Shown: one piece after another, positions 15,749 to 27,671 of the stretch
Numbering within the stretch: the first letter of the stretch is position 1
Layout of the letters: every line of letters starts with the position of its first letter
Origin: Dermatophagoides farinae
Taxonomy: Eukaryota > Arthropoda > Arachnida > Sarcoptiformes > Pyroglyphidae
Length of the DNA stretch: 64,000 nucleotides
Direction of reading: 5' to 3'
Assembly: GCF_024713945.1 (NCBI RefSeq)
Contig: NC_134683.1
Span: 4,527,501 to 4,591,500, forward strand
Position numbers and translations under genes: made by a program
Notes under the pieces: model-generated
Databases searched by the model: none
Told to the model about the DNA's origin: nothing
The model's input: the letters and a program-made list of their open reading frames with translations, nothing else

Positions 15749-17373
15749 ATGTTACTACGTATAGATAGTTTTTTCTATTACCAGTTCAAAGAGATTATTG
15801 AATATCGTCATCAACAATGGTATAAGATTAAACATGGTGGTGAAATATTATCATTATCAATATGGGTGATACGAATGTTATCCGGTGTTATCAGCTATAA
15901 CATGAGTAATGGCCACAATGATGATGACGATGTGGATCATCATCAATATTGGCGTATGGATCCATTCTGTTATTATCGTTATGTATCGAATCCACGTTTC
16001 TTTTTCCAGGCATTAATGTTAATATTCATGATAACACTGCTAGGTATCGTCGGTAAGATTACATTCTTTTTCTGTAATACAGATTCACCAACATTTAGTT
16101 CTCCTTATAAATATCTTATCATTAATCTGGAACAATATCGTCAATGTTGTCGACCTCAGCATGAAATAGCTACTATTAAAAGACAAATATTCCATAAAAA
16201 TTGGAATAAATTATGCAAATATCAATTCCTTCCGGATATCGTAAGAAAATCATTGACAATGTTATCGACTGAATATCAAATGATCATTGAGAAAGAAACA
16301 ATTGAATTAGATCCATATAAATGGTCTAAATTAAAACGTATCGATATCAAACAAACAATTATGCCTGATGATCGATTGAAAGTCATTAAATTTTTATCAT
16401 TTGTCGATCCAATCATATGTTTCGTACATATTTGTTTGAGTAAGTTTTTCATTGATTGATTTAATTAGCTGTGAATGTGATTAATATGATTAATGAATAA
16501 TTGACTACAGTTCCACCAGCTTTATTCATTATTATCGATTATAATGTAAAAATCACCACCGCCGTCGATGAACATCATTATAACATCATGTATCGTCTTC
16601 TGTTTGCGATTGATTCAATAATATTGGTTCATAATATCATTGTCGTTATACAATGTGCATTATTTTTTGTCATTTTATCATCTGGATGTACATTATTGAA
16701 TTATAGTCTAATATTACGGATTAATCGATTGCTACAAAATTTAGCTCAATATTGTCGAAGCATGAAGAATAACCATATGAAACGAAAATATCGATTATTA
16801 CCACTACCACAACGGCAGCAATTAGCACGTATTTATCGTGAACATGGTGAAATCTGTAATGATTATATGAATTCATATCGTGAATTATGGAGTAAAGCAT
16901 TACTGTTCTATTTGGTATTGAGTGTACCATTCGATGCTATTGGATTATCCGCTTATTGGTTAGAAAATCTGATTTGGATCGATCTGGCTACTGTTAATTT
17001 GATATTATCCATTCATGCATTGATAACATTTTTTTCACTACTAGATCTTGCAAAACAAACAAAAGCAATGCATCAAACCGGCGATTATTTTCCAATCATT
17101 TTATATTCAATTGATCTGCTACCATTTAATGATTATTCATCATTATCGTTGAAATTAAAAATGGATGATCTTTATGATCGTTAGAAATATGGAAAGAAAT
17201 ATGGTCCGCGAATATCGTTACTTGGATCCATTACACATCAATTTATATTAGATGTAAGATAAATTTTTGTGATGAAAATAAATTTCAAAAATTTTTCCAT
17301 TCATTTCATTTCATTCAAATAGCTTTTCGTCACTTATATTGGAACATTTTTTTTCGTATTACCACGAATTTGA
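15749..17373 (+). pseudogene. Gustatory-receptor-like tandem copy 2, chimeric, with premature stop
   Basis: Same three-exon layout: 15749-16439, 16511-17253, 17323-17373. Exon 1 is almost identical to that of copy 3 (IEYRHQ, SYNMSNGHN, RIDIKQ). From the last part of exon 1 onward it is almost identical to copy 1 (FVDPIICFVHICL, the first intron, exon 2, exon 3). In exon 2 the codon TTG of copy 1 is TAG at 17182-17184, cutting the protein at residue 458 and removing the last helix and the C-terminal signature encoded by exon 3. Downstream sequence is otherwise intact, including both splice sites. The stop is therefore recent. The copy could be a new pseudogene, a segregating null allele, or a sequencing error. 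Confidence 0.75.
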
Positions 17374-17981
17374 TCATCGTCATTATCATCAAAAAAAGAG
17401 TGTCGCCATCTACTAACAGATGATTAGAGTTAATTGATAAATATTTAATATATACACCGATTTGATCATTAATCATCACCATCATCATTTATTCAAATGA
17501 CTGTCATTTGTGTGTTGATTATTGAACGAACAAACATACTCGAAATCGAAAAAATTGATTTGAAGAAAACGCAAGAGATTGTATGAAAATTTTTTTCAAT
17601 GATGATGATGATGACGATCTCACCATTGTCTTGTGATTATTTAATGGTCGTGTTGTTTTCATTCATACTATATGTGATCGATTCGTAACGAAAATGAAAT
17701 AAAAAAAAAGAAGAAAGAAAAAAACAATTTTGATTATTTTTAATGAATTTCTTTCGAAAGATATGCGGTGTAACAAAAATGTGTTTGTCAAAATATATGT
17801 TTGTTTCGGGCTTTTAATGTCTCGCCGAAAAAAATACATTCAAAAAATGGGTCAATATTGCCCGAACAAAACGGAATGTTTCAAGGGTTAATATTTTTTT
17901 TTTTTTTTTTAATGTAATAACAGGAAAAAACACCGCGAATATGTTTGTGATTGTCATTTTGAGCGATTCTGAATTCGGAGA
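17374..17981. repeat. Spacer between receptor copies 2 and 3
   Basis: Near-identical to 15150-15748, with a longer poly-T at 17891-17911. It contains the third GCCATCTACT word of the cluster (17402-17413). No coding. Confidence 0.85.
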
Positions 17982-19656
17982 ATGTTATTACATATAGATA
18001 GTTTTTTCTATTACCAATTCAAAGAGATTATTGAATATCGTCATCAAAAATGGTATAAGATTAAACATGGTGGTGAAATATTATCATTATCAATATGGGT
18101 GATACGAATGTTATCCGGTGTTATCAGCTATAACATGAGTAATGGCCACAATGATGATGACGATGTGGATCATCATCAATATTGGCGTATGGATCCATTC
18201 TGTTATTATCGTTATGTATCGAATCCACGTTTCTTTTTCCAGGCATTAATGTTAATATTCATGATAACACTGCTAGGTATCGTCGGTAAGATTACATTCT
18301 TTTTCTGTAATACAGATTCACCAACATTTAGTTCTCCTTATAAATATCTTATCATTAATCTGGAACAATATCGTCAATGTTGTCGACCTCAGCATGAAAT
18401 AGCTACTATTAAAAGACAAATATTCCATAAAAATTGGAATAAATTATGCAAATATCAATTCCTTCCGGATATCGTAAGAAAATCATTGACAATGTTATCG
18501 ACTGAATATCAAATGATCATTGAGAAAGAAACAATTGAATTAGATCCATATAAATGGTCTAAATTAAAACGTATCGATATCAAACAAACAATTATGCCTG
18601 ATGATCGATTGAAAGTCATTAAATTTTTATCATTAGTAGATCCAATCATATGTTTGATACATTTTTGTTTGAGTAAGTTTTTTATTGATTGATTTAATCA
18701 GCGGTGAATGTGATTAATTGATTGATTCATAAATATTAACCACAGTTCCACCATGTTTATTCATTATTATCGATTATAATGTAAAAATCACATATAAACA
18801 TCATTATAACATCATGTATCGTCTTCTGTTTGCGATCGATTCAATAATATTGGTTCATAATATCATTGTCATCATACAATGTGCATTATTTTTTGTCATT
18901 TTATCATCTGGATGTACATTAGTGAATTATAGTCTAATATTACGGATTAATCGAATGTTACAAAATTTAGCTAAATATTGTCGTAACATGAAAAATAACC
19001 GTATGAAACGAAAATATCGATCATTACCAAAGCCACAACGGTTGCAATTAGCACGTATTTATCGTGAACATGGTGAAATCTGTAATGATTATATGAATTC
19101 ATATGGTGAATTATGGAGTAAAGCATTACTTTTCTATCTTATATTGAGCGTACCATTTGATGTGATTGGATTATCAATTTATTGGTTGGATAAATTAATT
19201 TGGCTTGATTTGGCTACTGTTAATTTGATATTATCGATTCATGCATTGACAACATTATTATCATTTTTGGATCTTGCAAAACAAACAAAAGCAATGCATC
19301 AAACCGGTGTTTATCTTCCATCTATTTTACAATCAATTAATATTCCATTCAATGATTGGTCATTATTATCATTGAAATTAAAATTGGTTGATTTATTTGA
19401 TCGTTTACAAAATGGACCAAAATATGGTCCATGTATTTTGGTGCTTGGATCGATAACATATAAATTTATATTTAATGTATGTATACACATTTATTATCGT
19501 ATACGATGATGAATGATAAATTTTCTTAAATTTGAAATTTTTCATTTCATTTCATTTCATTATTCATAGCTTTTCACCACATATTTTGGAATGTTCTTTT
19601 TCGTATTACCACGAATATCATCATCACCATCATCGAGTGGTCATCATCACAATTAA
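17982..19656 (+). CDS. Gustatory-receptor-like seven-transmembrane protein, tandem copy 3
   Basis: Exons 17982-18672, 18746-19476 and 19570-19656; phases agree and the product is 502 aa. Exon 1 is nearly the same as in copy 2, but the end of exon 1 (LVDPIICLIHFCL), the first intron and exon 2 are clearly diverged from copies 1 and 2. A three-codon loss gives ITYKHHYN where the others have ITTAVDEHHYN, and other differences include SIYWLDKLIWLD and TTLLSFLDLAK. The last exon reads LFTTYFGMFFFVLPRI and then runs on into a Ser/His tail (SSSPSSSGHHHN) where copy 1 stops. The reading frame is intact. Its divergent second half suggests it is the oldest of the three 3' parts. Confidence 0.8.
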
Positions 19657-21889
19657 TTATTATCATTGCAGAGATTGTGTGAGTATTTGATGATTATGGA
19701 TTCAGTTTTTCAACAATTGTCATTGATGGTTAAAATATGAAAATTTTTCATTACAAATATTATGAGCCATCATTTCGAAAAAAAAACAGCCTTGACAAAT
19801 CGAAAATCGACTCACACATACACACACATGTGCAAAAACTTTTTCATATTAAAAAAATTATTCGAGATTATTTATCATAATAAAATGATTGATGATTATC
19901 TAAATCTATCCTAATCCTTGATGAGTTTGATTGATGATGGCTTTTGGTGGACATAAGTGGACATTGTTGTTATATGACTGACTGGCCATTTTTTTTCGTT
20001 GAATGATTGTCATTTATGATGATCTTGGAACAACTTGACGATAACTGTGAATTTTTGATGAAAACATGTTGATTGTGTTTGTTTGTTTGTTTGGCTAAAA
20101 ATAGTCATTGAAAATAAAAATGAAAGAAAATTAAAAAATCGAAAATTTTCATTTGACACACTCACTCAGGTGTTGAACATATGCCTTGAAGTGGTTTTTT
20201 CAAATATATCCGAATATCTACACAGCAAAATTGATAATTAGATTTTTGCAATCTTTCGATTTCTAAGAAACAAAATGACAAATTCTCATTGAATTCTGAT
20301 TTCTATTTGATGATGTTTATCGTGTTTTTTTTTAGATTGCAAAATAATAGCCAAAAAAAATGGATCGATTCAAATTGAGTGATTGATAGCTGAATGAAGA
20401 AAAGGAAAAAAATCATTGTCGTCCTTGATTGATAACCATCAAGCAGTCTAAATTTATCACATTCATTCTTGTTTGTTGTTGACCACTGTTTTCAATTATT
20501 CGATCATGATGATGATGATGATGATGAGTCAATATACAAAAAAAAACGAAGACGAAGAAAAAAACTCGAAATCACAAACACATTCACAGCGGGAATGCGG
20601 AATTGAAACCAAACCAGAAAAAAAATTCATCCAAAATCCAGTTAGTAGTTGATCGGTTGTTGACTGTTGACCATCATCATCATCATCATCATCATCAACA
20701 TTAAATTCGATTCATACACAACCAGTTCATATCAGACACACATGTTCGAAATAGTCGCCAAATTTTTTTTTCTCAAAATTTTTCGAATGAGATTTTTTTT
20801 TTTTTGCAAAAAAAAAAATCCGAACAACAACAAAAAACGAAATTACCGTTTTAATCATAATCTTATCCGACTTACCGGGCGCCTAAAAAGTAAGAAGAAA
20901 TTTTTTTTTTTATGCAATAAAATTAATGAAATGGACTTTTTTTCCTAATGATGAAAAAAAGTGTTGAACAGACGACGACGACGACTACGACGACAACGAA
21001 GAATAAGAAAAAGACGATTCTCAAAAGTATCTTGACCTTTTGAATTTAAATCATCATCACATAGGAATGAATGAGTGGAAACCTAATAACCAACCATCCT
21101 GAAGACAACAAAAAAAAATTTGTTTTTAAATGCCTTAATCGATTAATGCAATGATGATGATAGGAAAATCAATTCGATTGATTTACAACGAAAAAAAAAA
21201 TCAATCACAATCATCATGAAGAAGAAAAAGAATTATTCCGTTTTTTATTTAATGTTCAATCAACTTGTCGTTTTTGTTTGTTTGTTTGTTCTTTTTCTAT
21301 CTTATCGTCGGTCATTATCGGTCAAGTGTCTGTGTGCATTCACACAACTACTCTACTGATGAACACCTGTTTGAACACCTTTCCCGTTTGTGGTTTGTTT
21401 ATGGTTTTCGTAGAAGTTTGAAGGTCAGTATACCCCATACACAACAATCTTTATCATCATCCCATAAACACGATTATGACCATTAAACCAGCTTGATAGT
21501 CAATATGTCTATGGCGATGATGATGATGATGATACAAGAATAAGAAGGTTTTCGTTTTTTTTTCTTTACTTGTTTCTTACGGGTTTTTTCATCTTTCCTT
21601 TTTGATCCATGTTTGTCTAGGTGAGAATAGAAGGGTCTTTAACATTTCTGTTTCGGACACACACAAAAACCATTGGAGAATAAAGTCGTCGACCGCCATC
21701 GTATGTATGTGTGTGTGTGTTGCTGAACCGTTACGTTTAAGTTTATCATCATCACCGGATCGATAAACGAAAATCAATTTTGAACAACAAAACAAAAAAA
21801 AATTTTGTTTCATTCGATCGAACGATTCGATTTGATCATCATCATTATTCGTCCATCACTATTGAATTGATTCGATCAACACACAGAAT
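19657..21889. other. 2.2-kb non-coding stretch upstream of the protease gene
   Basis: No credible ORF. It contains (ATG)n near 20507-20527, (CAT)n near 20671-20696, a GAC-rich run near 20974-20998 and many homopolymers. The last few hundred bases probably include the promoter and leader of the protease gene starting at 21890. No TATA box is evident there. Confidence 0.5.
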
Positions 21890-24800
21890 ATGACCATAGT
21901 CCTTGTTGATAATATTCCGATCTGTTCCGATATGTTCTCAAATGTTGTAGCTGGTGGTGGTGGTGATGAAGATGATGATGATTTTGAAGCCATTTCATCT
22001 AATGATGATGATTATCATTATCATCATATAACCACTAATCACCACCACCAACAACAACAACAACAAATCAGTGATTTTAAATCCACATCATCATCATCAT
22101 CATCAAAGTCATTATTGAATCGTCGTCATCTTCATTATAATCAAGAATGTGATCAGAATTTACAAGAATTTTTATCAAAATCATCATCATCATTATCGAA
22201 ACATCATCATTTGTATCATTCATCATCATCGTCATCACCATCATCGAATAATAAAAATAATTGGATGATTATCGGTGATGATGGAAAAATATTGTTGACA
22301 ATTTTTCTATTGAATAGTTTACTTTTTATATTGGCCCTATATTCATTATCATCATTATCAGCATCATCAACAATGGTTATGGCAAGAGTTGTATTGGTTA
22401 ATAATCATAAACCTGGTGCAACAATGTTAAATAAACTAATGGCATATCATCATCGTCATCAAAATTCAGTATCACAACAACAACAAACTACACAAGAATC
22501 AATTAATAACGAGCTTCGATCATCATCATTACAATCATCATCATTACAATTATCATCATCATCATCATCATCGGCGATAAAACCATCATCACCAAATCCA
22601 TTTGATGTGATTAATCATAATAATATTCCAATTGATTTATTGGCTTCATTATTACGACAAGGTAAACCAATAAATTGTTTGAAAATTAATGAGAATTTAA
22701 ATTCTTTTTCTCCTTGGAAATGAAAGATGAAATGTTGGCCGAAAAATATCGTGCTGCTAAACCACCAAAACCATGTAGTGGACGTCGTATTTCCGGTAGT
22801 AGTGGTGGTATTGGTAACAAAAAGAATGATAATCATAATGGACAAATGTCATTATTTGGTGGTGTCTGTATGTTTCAATATGAATGTCTGCAATTAAATG
22901 GTGAACCAATTGGTTATTGTTTCAATTCATATTTGGTTGGTACATGCTGTAAACTACCGGAAAATCTAAGATTACCAACAATGGAACCGGAAATTCCCAG
23001 TAGTAGTGTGTCAACTATTTTGCCAACATCGACGACGACTACAACAACTAAAACAATACCATCATCATCATCAATAAAACCAACAACAAGAAAATTTTCA
23101 TTATCAACCACACCGAAACCATTGTCTACTACTGCCATAGAATCTGATTATAGCAATAATAAGAATAAAACCAAGGTGGTTACATCACATTTTGTGCCGA
23201 ATAATAATGGCCAATTAAATTTAGAAGATAATGAACAAAATAAACCATCACAACAGCAACAACAAAAATTAGATCCACCAATATCGATTGATATTCAATC
23301 ATCATCGCCGCTAGAACATTTAGATCCAAATGAATTCATCGAGATTATTGAGGATAATCATCAGATTCAATCACAGCAACAGGTTACTCGGAATCTTACC
23401 GTATTCAAACCAAATGTTGCGGCTGTTGAGCAATTTGATAATAATACACGTGTATCATTGATACCATCATCATCATCAACAACGGTGATAATATCTTCAA
23501 CTTCACCATCGACGACTGCGACGACGTCGTCTACAACTTTTTCAACACCGCCACCATCATCGACGACGACTACTGCACCAATCTTAGTGGCTTTGAATCG
23601 TGAAGAATCCAATTCAACAACAACAACAACAACAATGTCACCATTATTGCCGAGCAGTACTACTTTAAAATCTATTTACGAAAATCCAGAAATAATGATA
23701 AATTCAAGTTCAACACAACAGACTATTGTGGAATCATCTTCGAAACCGGCTACTTTAACCACAACAACAACATCGACTACTCAAAGTAGTATTCCAATCG
23801 AAACTAGTCCACATAGTGAATCTACACAATCTAAAAGTCAATCAATAACTACAAGTTCTCCATCAATTATTGAAACAACAACAACAGCAGCAGCAGCTGC
23901 GACAACGGTGAAAATTGAATCAAATAAACCACGTCCACATCCGATTGATGTTTGGATCGATTTGGAAAATACGGTAATTGTTTCATTTTGTTAATTTTTT
24001 TTGTTTAAAATTTTCGAATTTCTCCGGATAGAATATTTCGGATATTTGGACATTACCCGAACAGGAAACATTACCACCACCTCCATCATCATCATCTGAT
24101 GAAACCATAGCATTGGCTACATCAATACCACTAGATATTGATGAACAAATAACCGTAAAAGCGCAACCAACGAATGATCAATCGGAAATTACATTGGTGC
24201 CGAATGATTTTATCGAAACAACTACGGCAAAATTGATTCCCATTGATTTTGGTTTAGTGAATCAATCACAATCGGAAGAAATAATTTCTGTCGATGAATC
24301 TATCATTACTACATTGGCACCGGCAACAACGACGACGACAATCATTGATGAAGAGAAAATTGAAAGACCCATGACCGTAACAACCCGATCACCAACATCA
24401 ACAACAGCCATTTCTGTAGCATCTACTACAAGTAACGTTCTGGATCCACATTCAAATGCGAATACTACTACAGTGAACACTACAAATAATGTAGCACCTG
24501 GAACTATTATGCAAGATGGATGGATTCTTACAGCAACCACGATTATTCCAAAACCATCGATTATTGAAGAACAACAACAAAACTCAACAACGACGACGAC
24601 AACTTTATCATCATCATCATCATCATCAACATCTACAACGGCAACACCCATCACCACTACACCATCTCCAACAATTCCAAATAGTAGTGCCAACAACATG
24701 ACAACATTTATTACACAAATTCCAGTTTCATCAAGTACCATACTGACAACAACCGAAAAACCGATTGAAACATCTTCATCACCATCTTCAATGACTAATA

Positions 24801-26193
24801 ATACGACAATAAGTACAACTTTGCAGGTACCAACAACAACGATGGCAATAACATCAAGATTACCAATTATGACGACTATATCAACATTGACTAGTAATAA
24901 ATATAAACCATCCATCATTAATCAGAAACCAACAACGATTATTACTGCTGCCATCGATGAACATCGACCAATACCAGCCGTTGGATCATTCGTTACGATT
25001 GCTCCATTAATCAATTCAACAACAAGTACGACAATTAGATCACCAACAGTTATAACGAAATTGACATCTATATGGACTACTAGTTCAACTGCATCGACAA
25101 CAACAACAAAACGTCCAATGTCTTCAAGCGAAATGTTACCATTCAGTATGTGTTTTTGTATTTATCCACATTTTTTTCTGGCAAAAAAAAAAATTTAATT
25201 TTTTACTTCTTTGCCCTGTCATGAAAATATAGTTTGTGGACGTCGACAAATATCACCAAAAGGACGAATTGTTGGTGGAACACAATCAGCATATGGTGAA
25301 TGGCCATGGATGGTATCTTTGAGACAATGGAAAAAGAATGCATTCCTACATAAATGTGGTGCTGCATTGTTGAATGAATATTGGGTTATAACAGCAGCTC
25401 ATTGTGTTGAAAAGTAAGTGAAACCGGACAAAATCTGAAAAAAAGTTGACCATTTAATCTGATTAATCCTACTCATTATTTTTACAGTGTATCACCAACA
25501 GATTTATTATTACGTTTAGGTGAATATGATATCAGTACCGACACGGAACCACATTCACATATTGAACGTCGTATACAGATAATAGCACCACATCCAAAAT
25601 TTGATCCACGTACATTTGAATATGATTTAGCATTATTACGTTTTTATGAACCAATACGTTTTCAAAAGAATATTATACCAATTTGTCTACCGGAACATAA
25701 TGAAACCTATGTTGGCCGATGGGCAACAGTAACTGGTTGGGGTAGATTACATGAAGGTATGTCATAAAAATATGTCAAGTTTTTGATCAAAATTAATTTT
25801 CTAATCAAATTATAGATGGTCCATTACCAAATGTAATTCAACATGTCGATGTGCCAATCATAACGAATAAAGATTGTGAATCAATGTATCGTCGTGCTGG
25901 TTATATTGAAGATATACCAAATATTTTTGTCTGTGCTGGATTAGCTAAAGGAACTAAAGATTCTTGTGAGGTAATAATATTTGTGGATTTTTTTTTGGAC
26001 AAGGATGATGATTTTCTTTCTTTTTTTTCGATAGGGTGATAGCGGTGGACCATTAGTGATTGAAGATCAAGGACGTTGGTCATTAGTTGGTGTTATTAGC
26101 TGGGGAATTGGCTGTGCATTACCTAATCAACCTGGTGTTTATACTAGAATTACCGCATTTTCCCGTTGGATCAATCAGATTATTGCTTTCTAA
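21890..26193 (+). CDS. Stubble-like type II transmembrane serine protease
   Basis: A trypsin-like surface protease on a very long stem. Exons: 21890-22661, 22727-23973, 24032-25145, 25233-25413, 25488-25756, 25816-25970, 26035-26193; every junction keeps phase and the product is 1298 aa. Order: acidic/Ser/His cytoplasmic region; signal anchor near residue 130 ([20 protein letters not shown]); Ser-rich linker; a disulfide-knotted domain near 270-340 ([20 protein letters not shown], then TCC) like that of Drosophila Stubble; a Thr/Ser-rich mucin-like stem of about 700 aa; and the protease from about 1055. The protease has activation site GRIVGG, His in TAAHC, Asp in DLALL and Ser in GDSGGP. KDSCEGDSGGP carries the Asp expected for trypsin-like cleavage after Lys/Arg. 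Stubble and relatives act in cuticle and epithelial morphogenesis; filzig-type proteases are an alternative. The 65-nt first intron hides what otherwise looks like a frameshift near 22710. Confidence 0.88.
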
Positions 26194-26714
26194 TTATTAT
26201 TATCATCATCATCAACAAAAATCCATATCCAGATTGAATTTTTTTTTCATTCACTAACAATCACAACAACAACAAATGGGGGAAAACCAAAAAAAAAAAA
26301 AATTATTTTAAAAAGGGAGACACTAAAAAAATTGTTAGGCATTTAAGTTTGAATTTTTTTTCAACAGAAATTTTTTTTTTCAAAAATTACATATTTTTAA
26401 AAATAAAATTTTTTTTTATTTTGTGGCCAAACAACAAGAATTGAATGTGGTGAAAAACAAAATAATTATAAAATGGATTGTGTTGTGTGGAGATACAGGG
26501 AAAAAAAATCACCATTGTCCTATAAAAGCTGTAATCAATTTTTTTTCTTTTGTTTTTCCTTGATCATCAGAATCGATAAAGGAAATTTCGTGAATTTAAT
26601 CAATTTGATTTTTGATTTCTACGTCGATGATACATTCGTGATTTCGAATGTTGAACGTTTGGATGTCAGATCTTCTCGGTTTTTTTATTTTGTGGAAAAA
26701 AAATAACGAAAAAG
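26194..26714. other. Intergenic region between protease and secreted-protein gene
   Basis: Poly-A/T-rich, non-coding. The only signal I see is a TATA box at 26521-26528. Confidence 0.5.
26521..26528 (+). promoter_or_regulatory. TATA box (TATAAAAG) for the secreted Cys-rich protein gene
   Basis: A consensus TATAAAAG 186 nt upstream of the start codon at 26715, right strand and plausible distance for a short leader. A TCATCAG initiator-like word follows about 43 nt downstream, somewhat far from the ideal 30. Confidence 0.4.
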
Positions 26715-27639
26715 ATGGCAAGAATTAAACAATTTAAATTATTATTACTGACCACTATGACAATCACCATGATGATAATGATTGTTAATGGACAACGGCG
26801 ATCATCGTCATGTAATATGAAACGATTTGATTTATGTTTAACAAATTTTTATTATGATCAACATGGCATACCAATTAATGAATGGCAATTGAAAAAATCA
26901 TGCCAAACAACCAGAACAATGTACAATTGTCTAGCTGATTATGGCGAACGTTGTATGTCATTGGCATTACGTGAAAGTAAGTTGGATGATAATAAACAAA
27001 ATGATGAACGATACTATCGATTTTTTTTATCTTTGTTTCGATATCTAGCATTTATGCTTGTTTTAGATAGTGTCACACGACAAGTGTTTGATGTTTGTTC
27101 GAAACCGATCGATCATCCGGATCGTTTGGAAATATTCAATCATGCAAAATGTTTGAATCAAAATTCACAAAAAATTAGTTCCTGTTCCTCTAAAACACGT
27201 GATATATTATTCTATGTACTTGCCGTATCATTTCAAGAACGTATACCAGTATTTTGTTGTAATACACGTTCGGTATTTGAATGTTCACGACGTAAAACTA
27301 GACAATTGTGTGGCGAATCGACAGCTGAATTTGCCCAGGATCGTAATAATCCATTTCGGCCATTATTTGAAGGAATGTGTTCATGTAAGTTTTATGTTCA
27401 TATTAAAAAAAAACAAATCTAAAAAACTTTGTTCCAAAACAAAAATTTAGATTACCAATTATCCAGTAAACAATGTCGAAACCGAATGCTACCACATGGA
27501 TGGAAAACAAATGAAGATCCTAAATCACCAATCGTAAGTTTCAAAATTAATCAATTAAAAGTGGCCAGTTTTTTGAAATGAATTTTTAATTTTATTTATT
27601 CAAAATTGTAAGTCTCGAATGATAAATTCATTTTTTTAA
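26715..27639 (+). CDS. Secreted cysteine-rich protein, family not recognised
   Basis: Begins with a clear signal peptide (MARIKQFKLLLLTTMTITMM, cleavage probably after VNG near residue 26). Exons: 26715-26976, 27067-27384, 27451-27533, and probably 27613-27639 (adds SRMINSFF). If the last donor is skipped the frame ends at 27581 instead. The mature part of about 200 aa has about a dozen cysteines spaced through predicted helices (NMKRFDLCLTNFYYD; TMYNCLADYGERCMSLALRE; VFDVCSK; KCLNQNSQKISSC; VFCCNTRSVFECSRRKTRQL), like small extracellular helical Cys-rich proteins of arthropods, but I cannot name the family. The first intron (90 nt) is itself open and a multiple of three, so a retained-intron form would stay in frame. 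Convergent with the MIF4G-like gene; the stops are only about 30 nt apart. Confidence 0.72.
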
Positions 27640-27671
27640 TCATCATCATTACAAAATCAAATCAAAATTTT

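Noticed and set aside
24262-24918. 218-codon minus-strand ORF rich in Val and Asp
   Set aside because: Antisense shadow of the Thr-rich stem of the Stubble-like protease; Val/Asp runs are the complement of ACA/ACC/ATC codons.
26473-26706. 77-codon ORF before the secreted-protein gene
   Set aside because: It overlaps the TATA box and probable leader of that gene and is dominated by Phe and Lys from poly-T/A runs.
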